From: Nocardia sp. CC227C
GTDB lineage: Bacteria; Actinomycetota; Actinomycetes; Mycobacteriales; Mycobacteriaceae
Assembly: GCF_030767025.1 (NCBI RefSeq)
Contig: NZ_JASITE010000031.1
Span: forward strand, 1 to 38,999
Length of the DNA: 38,999 bases
Reading direction: 5' to 3'
In this document: positions 12,890-19,997 of the stretch, piece after piece
How the letters are laid out: each line of letters opens with the position of its first letter
Numbering within the stretch: the first letter of the stretch is position 1
Program-made: the position numbers and the translations under genes
The notes under the pieces: generated by a model
Told to the model about the DNA's origin: nothing
Database searches by the model: none
What the model saw: only the letters and a program-made list of their open reading frames with translations

Positions 12890-13852
12890 CTAGGCCCAGA
12901 GCTGACCGTCGAGCCGCTCCTCCGCCTCTTCGAGGGTGCCGTCGTACGCGCCGGTGGACAGGTACTTCCAGCCGGCGTCGGCCACCACGAAGGCGATATC
13001 GGCGCGCTTGCCCGCGCGCAGCGCCTTCCGGCCGACCCCGAGGGCGGCGTGCAGGATCGCGCCGGTGGAGATGCCCGCGAAGATGCCCTCCTCCAGCACC
13101 AGTTCCCGGGTGCGGCGCACGGCGTCGTAGGGGCCGACCGAGAAACGGGAGGTCAGCACGGACTCGTCGTAGAGTTCGGGCACGAATCCCTCGTCGAGAT
13201 TGCGCAGCCCGTAGACCAGTTCGCCGTAGCGCGGTTCGGCGGCGACGATATCGATCTCGGGCAGCTTCTCGCGCAGGAAGCGGCCGGTGCCCATCAGGGT
13301 TCCGGTGGTGCCGAGACCCGCCACGAAGTGCGTGATCTCCGGCAGATCGGCCAGGATCTCCGGGCCGGTGGTCTCGTAGTGCGCGAGCGCGTTGGCCGGA
13401 TTGCCGTACTGGTAGAGCATCACCCAGTCCGGGTTCTCGGCGGCGATCTGCTTGGCCCGCGCCACCGCCTGGTTGGAGCCGCCCGCCGCCGGGGAGTCGA
13501 TGATCTCCGCGCCGAACATGGTGAGCAGCTGCCGCCGCTCCACCGAGGTGTTCTCCGGCATGACGCACACCAGCCGGTAGCCCTTGAGCTTGGCCGCCAT
13601 GGCGAGTGAGATGCCGGTATTGCCGCTGGTGGGCTCGAGAATCGTGCAGCCCGGGGTGAGCGTGCCCTCGGCCTCGGCCTGCTCGATCATCCGCAGCGCC
13701 GGGCGGTCCTTGATGGACCCGGTCGGATTGCGGTCCTCGAGCTTGGCCCACAGCCGCACGTGCTCGTCGCCGTCCCAGCGCGGGGACAGCTTCCGCAGCC
13801 CGACCAGCGGAGTGTTGCCGAGCGTCTCGATCAGCGACTCGTAGCGTGCCAC
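12890..13852 (-). CDS. cysM: CysO-dependent cysteine synthase (CysM, PLP enzyme)
   Basis: A 320-residue fold-type II PLP enzyme. PLP lysine is K48 in NPTGSIKDRPA; the phosphate cup and substrate loop are visible as EPTSGNTGISLAMAAKLKGY and GLGTTGTLMGTGRFLRE. In M. tuberculosis the orthologue uses O-phosphoserine and the thiocarboxylated carrier CysO-COSH to build cysteine, rather than O-acetylserine and free sulfide. The C-terminus ends in the conserved QLWA tail that closes over the active site in the Mtb enzyme. The GTG start lies 4 nt after the cysO stop, so the two are translationally coupled. It sits between cysO and the rhomboid leader ORF. Confidence 0.93.
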   Translation of the reverse strand: MARYESLIETLGNTPLVGLRKLSPRWDGDEHVRLWAKLEDRNPTGSIKDRPALRMIEQAEAEGTLTPGCTILEPTSGNTGISLAMAAKLKGYRLVCVMPENTSVERRQLLTMFGAEIIDSPAAGGSNQAVARAKQIAAENPDWVMLYQYGNPANALAHYETTGPEILADLPEITHFVAGLGTTGTLMGTGRFLREKLPEIDIVAAEPRYGELVYGLRNLDEGFVPELYDESVLTSRFSVGPYDAVRRTRELVLEEGIFAGISTGAILHAALGVGRKALRAGKRADIAFVVADAGWKYLSTGAYDGTLEEAEERLDGQLWA

Positions 13853-13856
13853 GGTA

Positions 13857-14132
13857 TTACGCGCCGCCCGCGACGGCCGGGAGGATGGTGACGGTGCCGC
13901 CGTCGGCGACCTCGGCCGCGAGCCCGCCCTCGAAGCGCACGTCCTCGTCGTCGACGTAGATGTTGACGAAGCGGTTCAGCTTGCCATCGGAGAGCAGCCG
14001 ATCCTTGAGTCCCGGGTAGTTCGAGTCCAGATCGTCGATGACCGCGGCGAGGGTCGCGCCCTGCGCCTGCACCCGCTTCTCCCCCTTGGTGAGGGGTCGC
14101 ATGATGGTGGGGATGGACACGGTGACCGGCAT
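13857..14132 (-). CDS. cysO: Sulfur-carrier protein CysO (ubiquitin-like), ends in Gly-Gly-Ala
   Basis: A 91-residue ThiS/MoaD-type beta-grasp protein. It carries sulfide as a C-terminal thiocarboxylate for cysteine synthesis by CysM; the new cysteine is then released by Mec. The conserved FVNIYVDDEDVRFEGGL and VTILPAVAGG are present. The di-glycine that must be adenylated and thiolated is G89-G90, but here one more residue, A91, follows before the TAA. The M. tuberculosis protein ends at GG. An extra residue would have to be removed before activation, presumably by the adjacent JAMM peptidase. The start at 14132 has AAGGAG 7 nt upstream. Confidence 0.93.
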   Translation of the reverse strand: MPVTVSIPTIMRPLTKGEKRVQAQGATLAAVIDDLDSNYPGLKDRLLSDGKLNRFVNIYVDDEDVRFEGGLAAEVADGGTVTILPAVAGGA

Positions 14133-14179
14133 GGGTGCTCCTTGCTCGTTTCCTGCTGGCGTGGTCGCGCGGGGAGGTC

Positions 14180-14605
14180 TCAGGCGTCCACCGCGTAGTC
14201 GGCGACGACCCGGACCGGTTCCTCGGTCACCCGGCCGTCGATGATGCGGTAGCTGCGCAGTTCGTGCTGTTCGGGGTCGCGGGTGGAGACCAGCACGTAA
14301 TGGGCGTTGGGCTCGGAGGCGTACGAGATGTCGGTGCGGCTCGGGTACGCCTCGGTGGCGGTGTGCGAGTGGTAGATGACCACGGGTTCCTCGTCGCGGT
14401 CGTCCATCTCGCGCCACACCTTCAGCTGCTCGGCGGAGTCGAACCGGTAGAAGGTGGGCGAGCGTTCGGCGTTGACCATGGCGACGAACCGCTCGGGACG
14501 GTCCGAGCCCTCCGGCCCGGCGATGACACCGCACGCCTCATCGGGGTGATCGTCGCGCGCGTGCGCCACCATCTTGTCGACGAGGTCGGCCTTGATCACC
14601 AGCAC
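14180..14605 (-). CDS. mec: JAMM/MPN+ zinc peptidase Mec (CysO-cysteine peptidase)
   Basis: A 141-residue JAB1/MPN+ metallopeptidase. The complete zinc signature is visible: catalytic E23 in PDEACG, then H79-S-H81 and S89-x-x-D92 in HSHTATEAYPSRTD. In M. tuberculosis it cuts cysteine from the C-terminus of the CysO-cysteine adduct. The GTG at 14605 is chosen because it begins the conserved LVIKADLVDKMVAHAR, with GGAAGG about 8 nt upstream; the upstream ATG at 14725 adds unrelated sequence overlapping the previous gene. It lies 47 nt before cysO. In view of CysO's extra Ala it may also process the CysO precursor (inferred). Confidence 0.93.
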   Translation of the reverse strand: MLVIKADLVDKMVAHARDDHPDEACGVIAGPEGSDRPERFVAMVNAERSPTFYRFDSAEQLKVWREMDDRDEEPVVIYHSHTATEAYPSRTDISYASEPNAHYVLVSTRDPEQHELRSYRIIDGRVTEEPVRVVADYAVDA

Positions 14606-14690
14606 TGTCGCATCCTTCCGCTCACCGGCCCTCAACAGTCGAGAATATGCGGCTATTCCCGACGAGCCGGAACCGGGCGGCGCGAGCGGG

Positions 14691-15755
14691 TCAGCCCGGG
14701 AACAGGTCGGCGTAGGCCGGAACACCCGCGACGGCGGTGGCGCTGCGGATGGCGTCGACCACCGCCCGTTCGACGCAGACGGCCGCGGCAGTGCAGAGCT
14801 GATCCAGGATCAGCAGTTCCGCCCCGAAGGCGGGCGGCAGGCGAACGCCCTGGTCGGCGGCCCGCACGGTACCGGTGGCGAGGGCGAAGAGGGTGTCGCC
14901 GTCCAGCGGGGAGTGCACCGGGCGGATGGCGCGGGCCAGGCCGTCGTGACCGGTGGTGGCGAGGCGGCGGCAGGCGGCCGGATCGAGGGCGGCGTCGGTG
15001 GCGACGACACCGAGGGTGGTATTGAGCACAGTGCCCTTGACCGGCAGCGCGTTGGCCGCGGCGAGCTGTTCGGCGGTGGCGGGCCGCAGACCGAAGAATT
15101 CGGGGCCGTCCGTGCCGGTGCCCCAGGGCAATCCGGTGCGCGGGTCGAAGACCGAACCCACCGGGTTGGCGACCACGAGTGCGCCAACGGTGACCCCGGC
15201 CGCCGGTCCGTCGGTGAAACGCACACTGGCGGTGCCGATTCCGCCCTTGATCGATCCGGCGCGCGCGCCGACGCCCGCCCCCACCGAGCCGCGTGCGAAA
15301 TCCACGGCGGCCGCCGCGCAGGCCAGAAAGCCGAAGTCGGCGGTGGGCCGGATATCCCACGCCCCCACCGGAAGATCGAAGATCACCGCACTCGGCACGA
15401 TGGGCACCACGCGGCTCGGGTCGGCGGGATCCATCGGAATGCCCTCGCCGTGTTCCTCGTGCCAGCGCATCACACCGTCGGCGGCGGCCAGACCGTAGGC
15501 GCTGCCGCCGGTGAGCAGGATCGCGTTGGCCTGGCGCACGGTATTGGACGGATCGAGCAGATCGGTTTCCCGCGTGCCCGGCCCGCCGCCGCGCACGTCC
15601 ACGGCCGCGATCGCCCCGCCCGGCGCGCGCACCACGGTGCAGCCGGTCGCGGCGCCGGAGCCGAGGGTGGCGGCGGCGTCGAGCACGTGGTGGTGGCCCA
15701 CCAGCAGGCCGGTCACATCGGTGAGCGAATCGCGCGGTCCAGCAGCCGTGTTCAC
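14691..15755 (-). CDS. P1-family (DmpA/S58) N-terminal-nucleophile aminopeptidase-like hydrolase
   Basis: A 354-residue member of the DmpA/ornithine acetyltransferase-like fold, orthologous by position and sequence to Rv1333. Characteristic segments are GLLVGHHHVLDA, a long Gly-rich first half (LLTGGSAYGLAAADGVMRW, GARAGSIKGGIGTASVRF) and the self-cleavage region VLNTTLGVVATDAALD, where a Thr/Ser becomes the N-terminal nucleophile of the second chain. Family members remove N-terminal residues from small peptides or amides; the cellular substrate here is unknown. The GTG at 15755 opens MNTAAGPRDSLTDV. It lies 26 nt after DUF2017 and upstream of mec, in the same operon. Confidence 0.9.
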   Translation of the reverse strand: MNTAAGPRDSLTDVTGLLVGHHHVLDAAATLGSGAATGCTVVRAPGGAIAAVDVRGGGPGTRETDLLDPSNTVRQANAILLTGGSAYGLAAADGVMRWHEEHGEGIPMDPADPSRVVPIVPSAVIFDLPVGAWDIRPTADFGFLACAAAAVDFARGSVGAGVGARAGSIKGGIGTASVRFTDGPAAGVTVGALVVANPVGSVFDPRTGLPWGTGTDGPEFFGLRPATAEQLAAANALPVKGTVLNTTLGVVATDAALDPAACRRLATTGHDGLARAIRPVHSPLDGDTLFALATGTVRAADQGVRLPPAFGAELLILDQLCTAAAVCVERAVVDAIRSATAVAGVPAYADLFPG

Positions 15756-15781
15756 GGACTCGACGGTAATGGCGTCCGCGT

Positions 15782-16384
15782 TCAGGGCGCCAGCGCCTGC
15801 AGCAGCGAGTCCTGCATCCAGGTCAGCCAGTGGTAGACGTCCAGGTGCGGCGCACGCGGATCGTCCGGGTCCAGCATGTCGGGCGTGTCGGCGTCGATGC
15901 CCAGGGCGGTGCCGAGCGCCAGCCGGACATCGTTGAGGGAGGTCAGCCAGGCATCGGCCTGCTCCGGCGAGATGTTGATCTTCCCGCCCTCCGCCGGAAC
16001 GGTATCGAGGACCACCTGCCCGGCCGCGACCTTGGCCTCGATGATGTCGGGTTCGTGCAGGCTGCGCAGGGCGCTGTTGAGATCGGCGCGGTCGGCGTCG
16101 GGGGAGCCGGGTTCGGGGCGGTGGAAGTCGGGCAGCAGGCGGCGCAGCCGGGGATCGTCCGGCGGGGCGGCATTGCCCATCTGTAACCCGGTGAGGGCCG
16201 CGAGATCATCCTCGGGGGCCTCCCGCGACCGGTCGGTCAGCAGTCCGGTGACCGCGCCGACGAGGGAACGCAATACCTCCGCCTCGTGGGCGTCCATTTC
16301 CGAGCGTAGTTTCGGCCCGCTCAGGGAGTTCTTCCTGCTCCACTTCCGCACGGGCCTACCGTAGTCGTCCGGATCAGTCGTCAC
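15782..16384 (-). CDS. DUF2017 protein (Rv1332-like)
   Basis: A 200-residue soluble, mostly helical acidic protein of the DUF2017 family. Features are a basic start (RPVRKWSRKNS), the helix MDAHEAEVLRSLVGAVTGLL, DPRLRRLLPDFHRPEP, and a C-terminal LTSLNDVRLALGTALGI plus YHWLTWMQDSLLQAL. M. tuberculosis Rv1332 carries an old 'regulator' label, but I see no DNA-binding motif. The invariant pairing with clpS suggests a role linked to N-end-rule proteolysis; this is inference only. The GTG start at 16384 overlaps the end of clpS by 11 nt. Confidence 0.85.
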   Translation of the reverse strand: MTTDPDDYGRPVRKWSRKNSLSGPKLRSEMDAHEAEVLRSLVGAVTGLLTDRSREAPEDDLAALTGLQMGNAAPPDDPRLRRLLPDFHRPEPGSPDADRADLNSALRSLHEPDIIEAKVAAGQVVLDTVPAEGGKINISPEQADAWLTSLNDVRLALGTALGIDADTPDMLDPDDPRAPHLDVYHWLTWMQDSLLQALAP

Positions 16385-16730
16385 GCTGCATGGTCGCCCA
16401 CAGTCCGGCCGCGTGCAGGCGCTGTACGTCGTGTTCCATCTTGTCCCGCGACCCGGAGGACACCACGGCCTTGCCCTCGTTGTGCACCTTCAGCATCAGC
16501 TCGGTTGCCTTGCCTTTGCTGTAACCGAACAGCTTCTGGAAGATGTAAGTGACGTAGTGCATGAGATTGACCGGATCGTCCCAGACCACGGTCACCCACG
16601 GCCGGTCCTCGGCCTCCAGGATCTCGGTGTACTCGACCGCCTCGGGGGTCGCCTGCGCCGCCGACGATGTCAGGTTCGCGCCGACCGGACCGGCGGCGAT
16701 CCGGACAGCGTCTTCTATGCACAGACCCAT
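16374..16730 (-). CDS. clpS: ATP-dependent Clp protease adaptor ClpS
   Basis: A 118-residue N-recognin adaptor that delivers proteins with destabilising N-termini to the ClpC/ClpP machinery. The folded core is plain: WVTVVWDDPVNLMHYVTYIFQKLFGYSKGKATELMLKVHNEGKAVVSSGSRDKMEHDVQRLHAAGLWATMQ, shown here as separate blocks: the D-D-P-V-N substrate pocket, the VHNEGKAVV ClpC-facing strand and the terminal LHAAGLWAT. Mtb ClpS is about 101 residues; the longer N-terminal tail depends on the ATG at 16730, which lacks a clear ribosome site, so a shorter start is possible. It is the first gene of the leftward operon, divergent from pncB. Confidence 0.92.
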   Translation of the reverse strand: MGLCIEDAVRIAAGPVGANLTSSAAQATPEAVEYTEILEAEDRPWVTVVWDDPVNLMHYVTYIFQKLFGYSKGKATELMLKVHNEGKAVVSSGSRDKMEHDVQRLHAAGLWATMQRDD

Positions 16731-16809
16731 AACACCCAGGGTACGACTTGACACCCGGGAAACAACAGTCGACGCGGCTGTGCTCGATTGCCTCCGCTTC
16801 GCTACGGCG

Positions 16810-16836
16810 GGTTCGCGGCGCTGGAAGCCGCGAACC
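16810..16836. promoter_or_regulatory. 10-bp dyad GGTTCGCGGC-N7-GCCGCGAACC in the clpS/pncB divergent region
   Basis: Perfect arms at 16810-16819 and 16827-16836 with a GCTGGAA loop, 39 bp before the pncB start and 79 bp from the clpS start. It is either an operator for an NAD-related repressor or an intergenic repeat stem. The preceding CTCCGCTTCGCTACGGCGG has the look of repeat-element DNA. Confidence 0.4.
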
Positions 16837-16875
16837 AATACAGGGTACAAGTGCGGGCACGGCATGTGCAGCAAA

Positions 16876-18195
16876 ATGGGCCGGGTGATCGCTGACCAGA
16901 TATCGAGCACCGCGCTGCTGACCGACCAGTACGAGCTGACCATGCTGGCGGCGGCACTGGCCGACGGTTCCGCGCATCGGCGCTGCACCTTCGAGGTATT
17001 CGCCCGGCGCTTGCCACACGGGCGGCGCTACGGCGTGGTCGCGGGCACCGGGCGGCTGCTTGACGCGCTGCGCGACTTCCGCTTCGGCGAGGCGGAACTC
17101 GCGGTGGTCGAGCGGTTCCTGGACCCGGCCACGCTCGCCTGGCTGCGCGACTACCGCTTCGGCGGCGATATCGACGGCTATCCGGAGGGCGAGCTGTTCT
17201 TCCCCGGCTCCCCCATCCTCACCGTGCGCGGCAGCTTCGCCGAATGCGTCGTGCTGGAAACGCTCATCCTGTCGATCTACAACCACGACAGCGCCATCGC
17301 CGCGGCCGCCGCCCGCATGGTGAGCGCCGCCGGGGGCCGCACCCTGATCGAGATGGGCTCGCGGCGCACCCACGAACTCGCCGCACCCGCCAGCGCCCGC
17401 GCCGCCTACCTGGCCGGATTCGACGCCACCTCGAATCTGGAGGCCGCCCGCGCCTTCGGCGTGCCCAGTGCGGGCACCAGCGCGCACGCCTTCACGCTGC
17501 TGCACAGCGGGGCCGACGGCGCGCACGAGGCGGCGGCCTTCCGCAGCCAGGTGGCGGCGCTCGGGGTCGGCACCACGCTGCTGGTGGACACCTTCGACAT
17601 CACCCGCGGCGTGGCCACCGCCATCGAGGTGGCCGGGCCCGAGTTGGGCGGTGTGCGTATCGATTCCGGTGATCTCGGGGTGCTGGCGCGGCAGGTGCGC
17701 GATCAGCTCGACGCGCTCGGCGCGACCCGCACCAAGATCGTGGTGTCGGGGGATCTGGACGAGTACGCCATCGCGGCGCTGCGCGCCGAACCCGTCGACG
17801 CCTACGGTGTGGGCACCTCGCTGGTCACCGGCTCCGGCGCGCCCACCGCGGGCATGGTCTACAAACTGGTGGAGGTCGAGGGCGTGCCGGTGGCGAAACG
17901 CAGCTCGCACAAGGAATCCCGGGGCGGCACCAAGAGCGCGGTGCGGCTGTCCCGGCGCACCGGAACCATGGTGGAGGAGATCGTCTACCCGGCGGCCGGA
18001 GAACGCCCGGCCCCCAACGGTTTCGAGGTGCGCGATCTGCAGACGCCGCTGGTGCGCGGCGGCGCGGTGGTCGCCGATCCGCCCACCCTGCCCGAGAGCC
18101 GGGACCGGCTGGCCCGCGCACTGGTCAGCCTGCCGTGGGAGGGCCTGAAACTGTCGGTCGGCGATCCGGCGATTCCGACGACCTTCGTCCGCTGA
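16876..18195 (+). CDS. pncB: Nicotinate phosphoribosyltransferase
   Basis: A 439-residue NAPRTase (Mtb PncB1 is about 448). It joins nicotinate to PRPP, with ATP, to give nicotinate mononucleotide for NAD salvage. Family blocks: LLTDQYELTMLAAALADG at the N-terminus, RRCTFEVFARRLPHGRRYGVVAG, IEMGSRRTHELAA, HAFTLLHSG with the phosphorylatable His region, GGVRIDSGDLGVLARQVR (PRPP site) and VAKRSSHKESRGGTKSAVR near the C-terminus. ATG 16876 is used; ATG 16864 and GTG 16885 are alternatives, and no good ribosome site decides between them. It is followed by nicotinamidase on the same strand. Confidence 0.94.
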   Translation: MGRVIADQISSTALLTDQYELTMLAAALADGSAHRRCTFEVFARRLPHGRRYGVVAGTGRLLDALRDFRFGEAELAVVERFLDPATLAWLRDYRFGGDIDGYPEGELFFPGSPILTVRGSFAECVVLETLILSIYNHDSAIAAAAARMVSAAGGRTLIEMGSRRTHELAAPASARAAYLAGFDATSNLEAARAFGVPSAGTSAHAFTLLHSGADGAHEAAAFRSQVAALGVGTTLLVDTFDITRGVATAIEVAGPELGGVRIDSGDLGVLARQVRDQLDALGATRTKIVVSGDLDEYAIAALRAEPVDAYGVGTSLVTGSGAPTAGMVYKLVEVEGVPVAKRSSHKESRGGTKSAVRLSRRTGTMVEEIVYPAAGERPAPNGFEVRDLQTPLVRGGAVVADPPTLPESRDRLARALVSLPWEGLKLSVGDPAIPTTFVR

Positions 18196-18385
18196 CCGCG
18201 TCGCCGCCTCCGCTCCACGCCCCGACCGCGGTCACGATCCCGACGATGGCGGTCAGCACCGACACGCGTCCGCGCACCGCGTCGAATCCTGCTCCGGGGG
18301 TACTCCGCATGGACCCCTGCCGGTCCGGGCGGCAGAATGCAATACGCAGGCAGCACCGCCGAAGTTCAACCGGGAGGTCGCCCCC

Positions 18386-18952
18386 ATGAGCCGAGCCCTG
18401 ATCGTCGTCGATGTGCAGAACGATTTCTGCGAGGGCGGATCGCTGGCCGTCGCGGGTGGGGCGGCGGTGGCGGAGCGGATCACCGAGTACCTCGGTGTCT
18501 CCGACTACGCCGCCGTCGTGGCCACCCGCGACTTCCACATCGACCCCGGAGCGCATTTCTCCGACACCCCCGACTACCTCGACACCTGGCCGCCGCACTG
18601 CCGCGCCGACACGCCGGGCGCGCACTTCCACGCCAATCTCGACACCAGCCGCGTTCAGCAGGTGTTCTCCAAGGGCGCGTACAGCGCCGCCTACTCGGGT
18701 TTCGAGGGCAATGCCGAGGACGGCACCTCCCTCGCGGACTGGCTGCGCGACCACGGCATCGACACCGTGGACGTGTGCGGGATCGCCACCGACCACTGTG
18801 TCCGCGCCACCGCCCTGGACGCCCGCGCCGCGGGTTTCGACACCCGCGTGCTGCTCGGTCTCACCGCCGCGGTCTCGCCGCGGACCGCGGACGCCGCGCT
18901 GGAGCAGCTGCGCGCCGCGGGCGTGGAACTGGCTGGCACGCTGGAGAACTGA
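18386..18952 (+). CDS. pncA: Nicotinamidase / pyrazinamidase
   Basis: A 188-residue cysteine hydrolase converting nicotinamide to nicotinate, and activating pyrazinamide in mycobacteria. The catalytic triad is D9 (VVDVQNDF), K96 (FSKGAYSAAYSGF) and C138 (CGIATDHCVRATA), and the metal ligands are D49, H51, H57 and H71. All positions match PncA numbering almost exactly. A GGGAGG ribosome site lies 10 nt before the ATG. It follows pncB by 190 bp, which places the two consecutive salvage steps side by side; in M. tuberculosis pncA is at a distant locus. The gap holds no convincing gene apart from a weak antisense reading. Confidence 0.95.
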   Translation: MSRALIVVDVQNDFCEGGSLAVAGGAAVAERITEYLGVSDYAAVVATRDFHIDPGAHFSDTPDYLDTWPPHCRADTPGAHFHANLDTSRVQQVFSKGAYSAAYSGFEGNAEDGTSLADWLRDHGIDTVDVCGIATDHCVRATALDARAAGFDTRVLLGLTAAVSPRTADAALEQLRAAGVELAGTLEN

Positions 18953-18976
18953 GCGACGCCACCGCGCCGCGCGAGC

Positions 18977-19042
18977 AGCCTTCCCGCGCCGCGAGCAGTC
19001 TTCCCGTGCGGCGGGCCGGTCAGCTCGCCGCGCGGGAAGGCT
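18977..19042. terminator. Inverted/tandem repeat between pncA and metallophosphoesterase
   Basis: Arms AGCCTTCCCGCG (18977-18988) and CGCGGGAAGGCT (19031-19042) are perfect 12-mers. Between them lies a second, 20-bp-shifted copy GCGAGCAGTCTTCCCG of the left-arm unit. The right arm overlaps the last codons of the convergent metallophosphoesterase. It probably terminates both transcripts. Confidence 0.5.
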
Positions 19043-19874
19043 CCTCGCGCGCGTGCGGCAGCGGCAGCACGAACCAGGAGTCGTCGCGGTGGTAGTCCGG
19101 GCGTGGGGAGGCGTCCGGGTCGGCCGCCAGGCCCTCGACGCGGGTCCACTCGTCGTCACCGATGGCGATCCGGTCGGTGTAGCGGTAGTGGAAATGGCCG
19201 TGGAACAGGACCGCGGGGCGCAGGGCTTCGACCGCGCGCTGGATGCGGTCCTGGTTGGGCAGGCAGTCCGGGTGTTTCTTGCGGTCGAAATCCGGTTCGG
19301 CGGCGCGGGGCTTGTCGTGGGTGAGCAGCACGTCGACCGGTGTGCGGTCGGCGGCGAGCAGGGCGTCGAGTTCGGCGTCGGTCATCTGCTCCTCGGGAAA
19401 CCACAGCGTTCCGGCGGTATCGCGGACGCGGCGGGAACCGCGGGCGCGCCGCCGCTCGCCGGAGGCCGCCCGCTGCGCCTCCCACAGCAGGCGGCGCTGC
19501 TTGTCCACCGAGTAGGCCCCGCCGAAGGCCGCGAACCGAGTGTCCGACCACGTCCACCGGTGTCCACGCGGCGCGTAGCGCAGATTGCTGCGGCACCGCA
19601 GAAAGCCCTCGTCGTCGAGCTTCTCGCCGTACAGCTCGTGCACCAGCGAGGACTTGTCGTGATTGCCGTCCAGGAAGTACACGGTGAGATCCGCTCGCCG
19701 GGCGGCCTTGTTCACCACGTCGAAGTACCGCCGCCCCGAAGGCACGTGTTCCCAGGCCCCGAAGTCGCCGAGCGAGAAGACCCGATCGCACCCCCGCGCC
19801 GTCGCCTCGCGCAGAAGCGACAGCGCGTGATCGGTATTGCCGTGCAGGTCGCCGATGATGAGAACCTTCCCCAT
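19020..19874 (-). CDS. Calcineurin-like metallophosphoesterase
   Basis: A 284-residue phosphoesterase with the full two-metal signature: GDLHGN (residues 8-13), GDFG (36-39), GNHD (about 70), LLTHDKPR and HGHFHYRY near the C-terminus. An internal Arg-rich insertion (SGERRRARGSRRVRD) lies between the GNHD and THD motifs. The substrate could be a phosphoprotein, nucleotide or dinucleotide; nothing here decides. The start has GGGAGG 8 nt upstream. It is divergent from dinG and convergent with pncA, and interrupts the pncB-dinG adjacency seen in M. tuberculosis. Confidence 0.87.
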   Translation of the reverse strand: MGKVLIIGDLHGNTDHALSLLREATARGCDRVFSLGDFGAWEHVPSGRRYFDVVNKAARRADLTVYFLDGNHDKSSLVHELYGEKLDDEGFLRCRSNLRYAPRGHRWTWSDTRFAAFGGAYSVDKQRRLLWEAQRAASGERRRARGSRRVRDTAGTLWFPEEQMTDAELDALLAADRTPVDVLLTHDKPRAAEPDFDRKKHPDCLPNQDRIQRAVEALRPAVLFHGHFHYRYTDRIAIGDDEWTRVEGLAADPDASPRPDYHRDDSWFVLPLPHAREEPSRAAS

Positions 19875-19984
19875 TCACATATCCTCCCAGCGCCGCCCGA
19901 TTCGGTCATCCGCGATACCCCGACACGACCACGCCGCCGACCGATCGGTCTCGCACGGACCGTCGGCTTGTCGGCCGGAGTCAG

Positions 19985-19990
19985 TACGCT
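19985..19990 (+). promoter_or_regulatory. -10-like TACGCT, 7 nt before dinG GTG
   Basis: TACGCT, then 7 nt, then the GTG of dinG with no usable ribosome site in between. This is the layout of a leaderless actinobacterial transcript. Confidence 0.4.
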
Positions 19991-19997
19991 GACGGCC

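Noticed and set aside
18411..19997. N-terminal extension of the dinG frame back into pncA
   Set aside because: Those codons overlap pncA and the divergent metallophosphoesterase in other frames; homology to DinG begins at the GTG at 19998.
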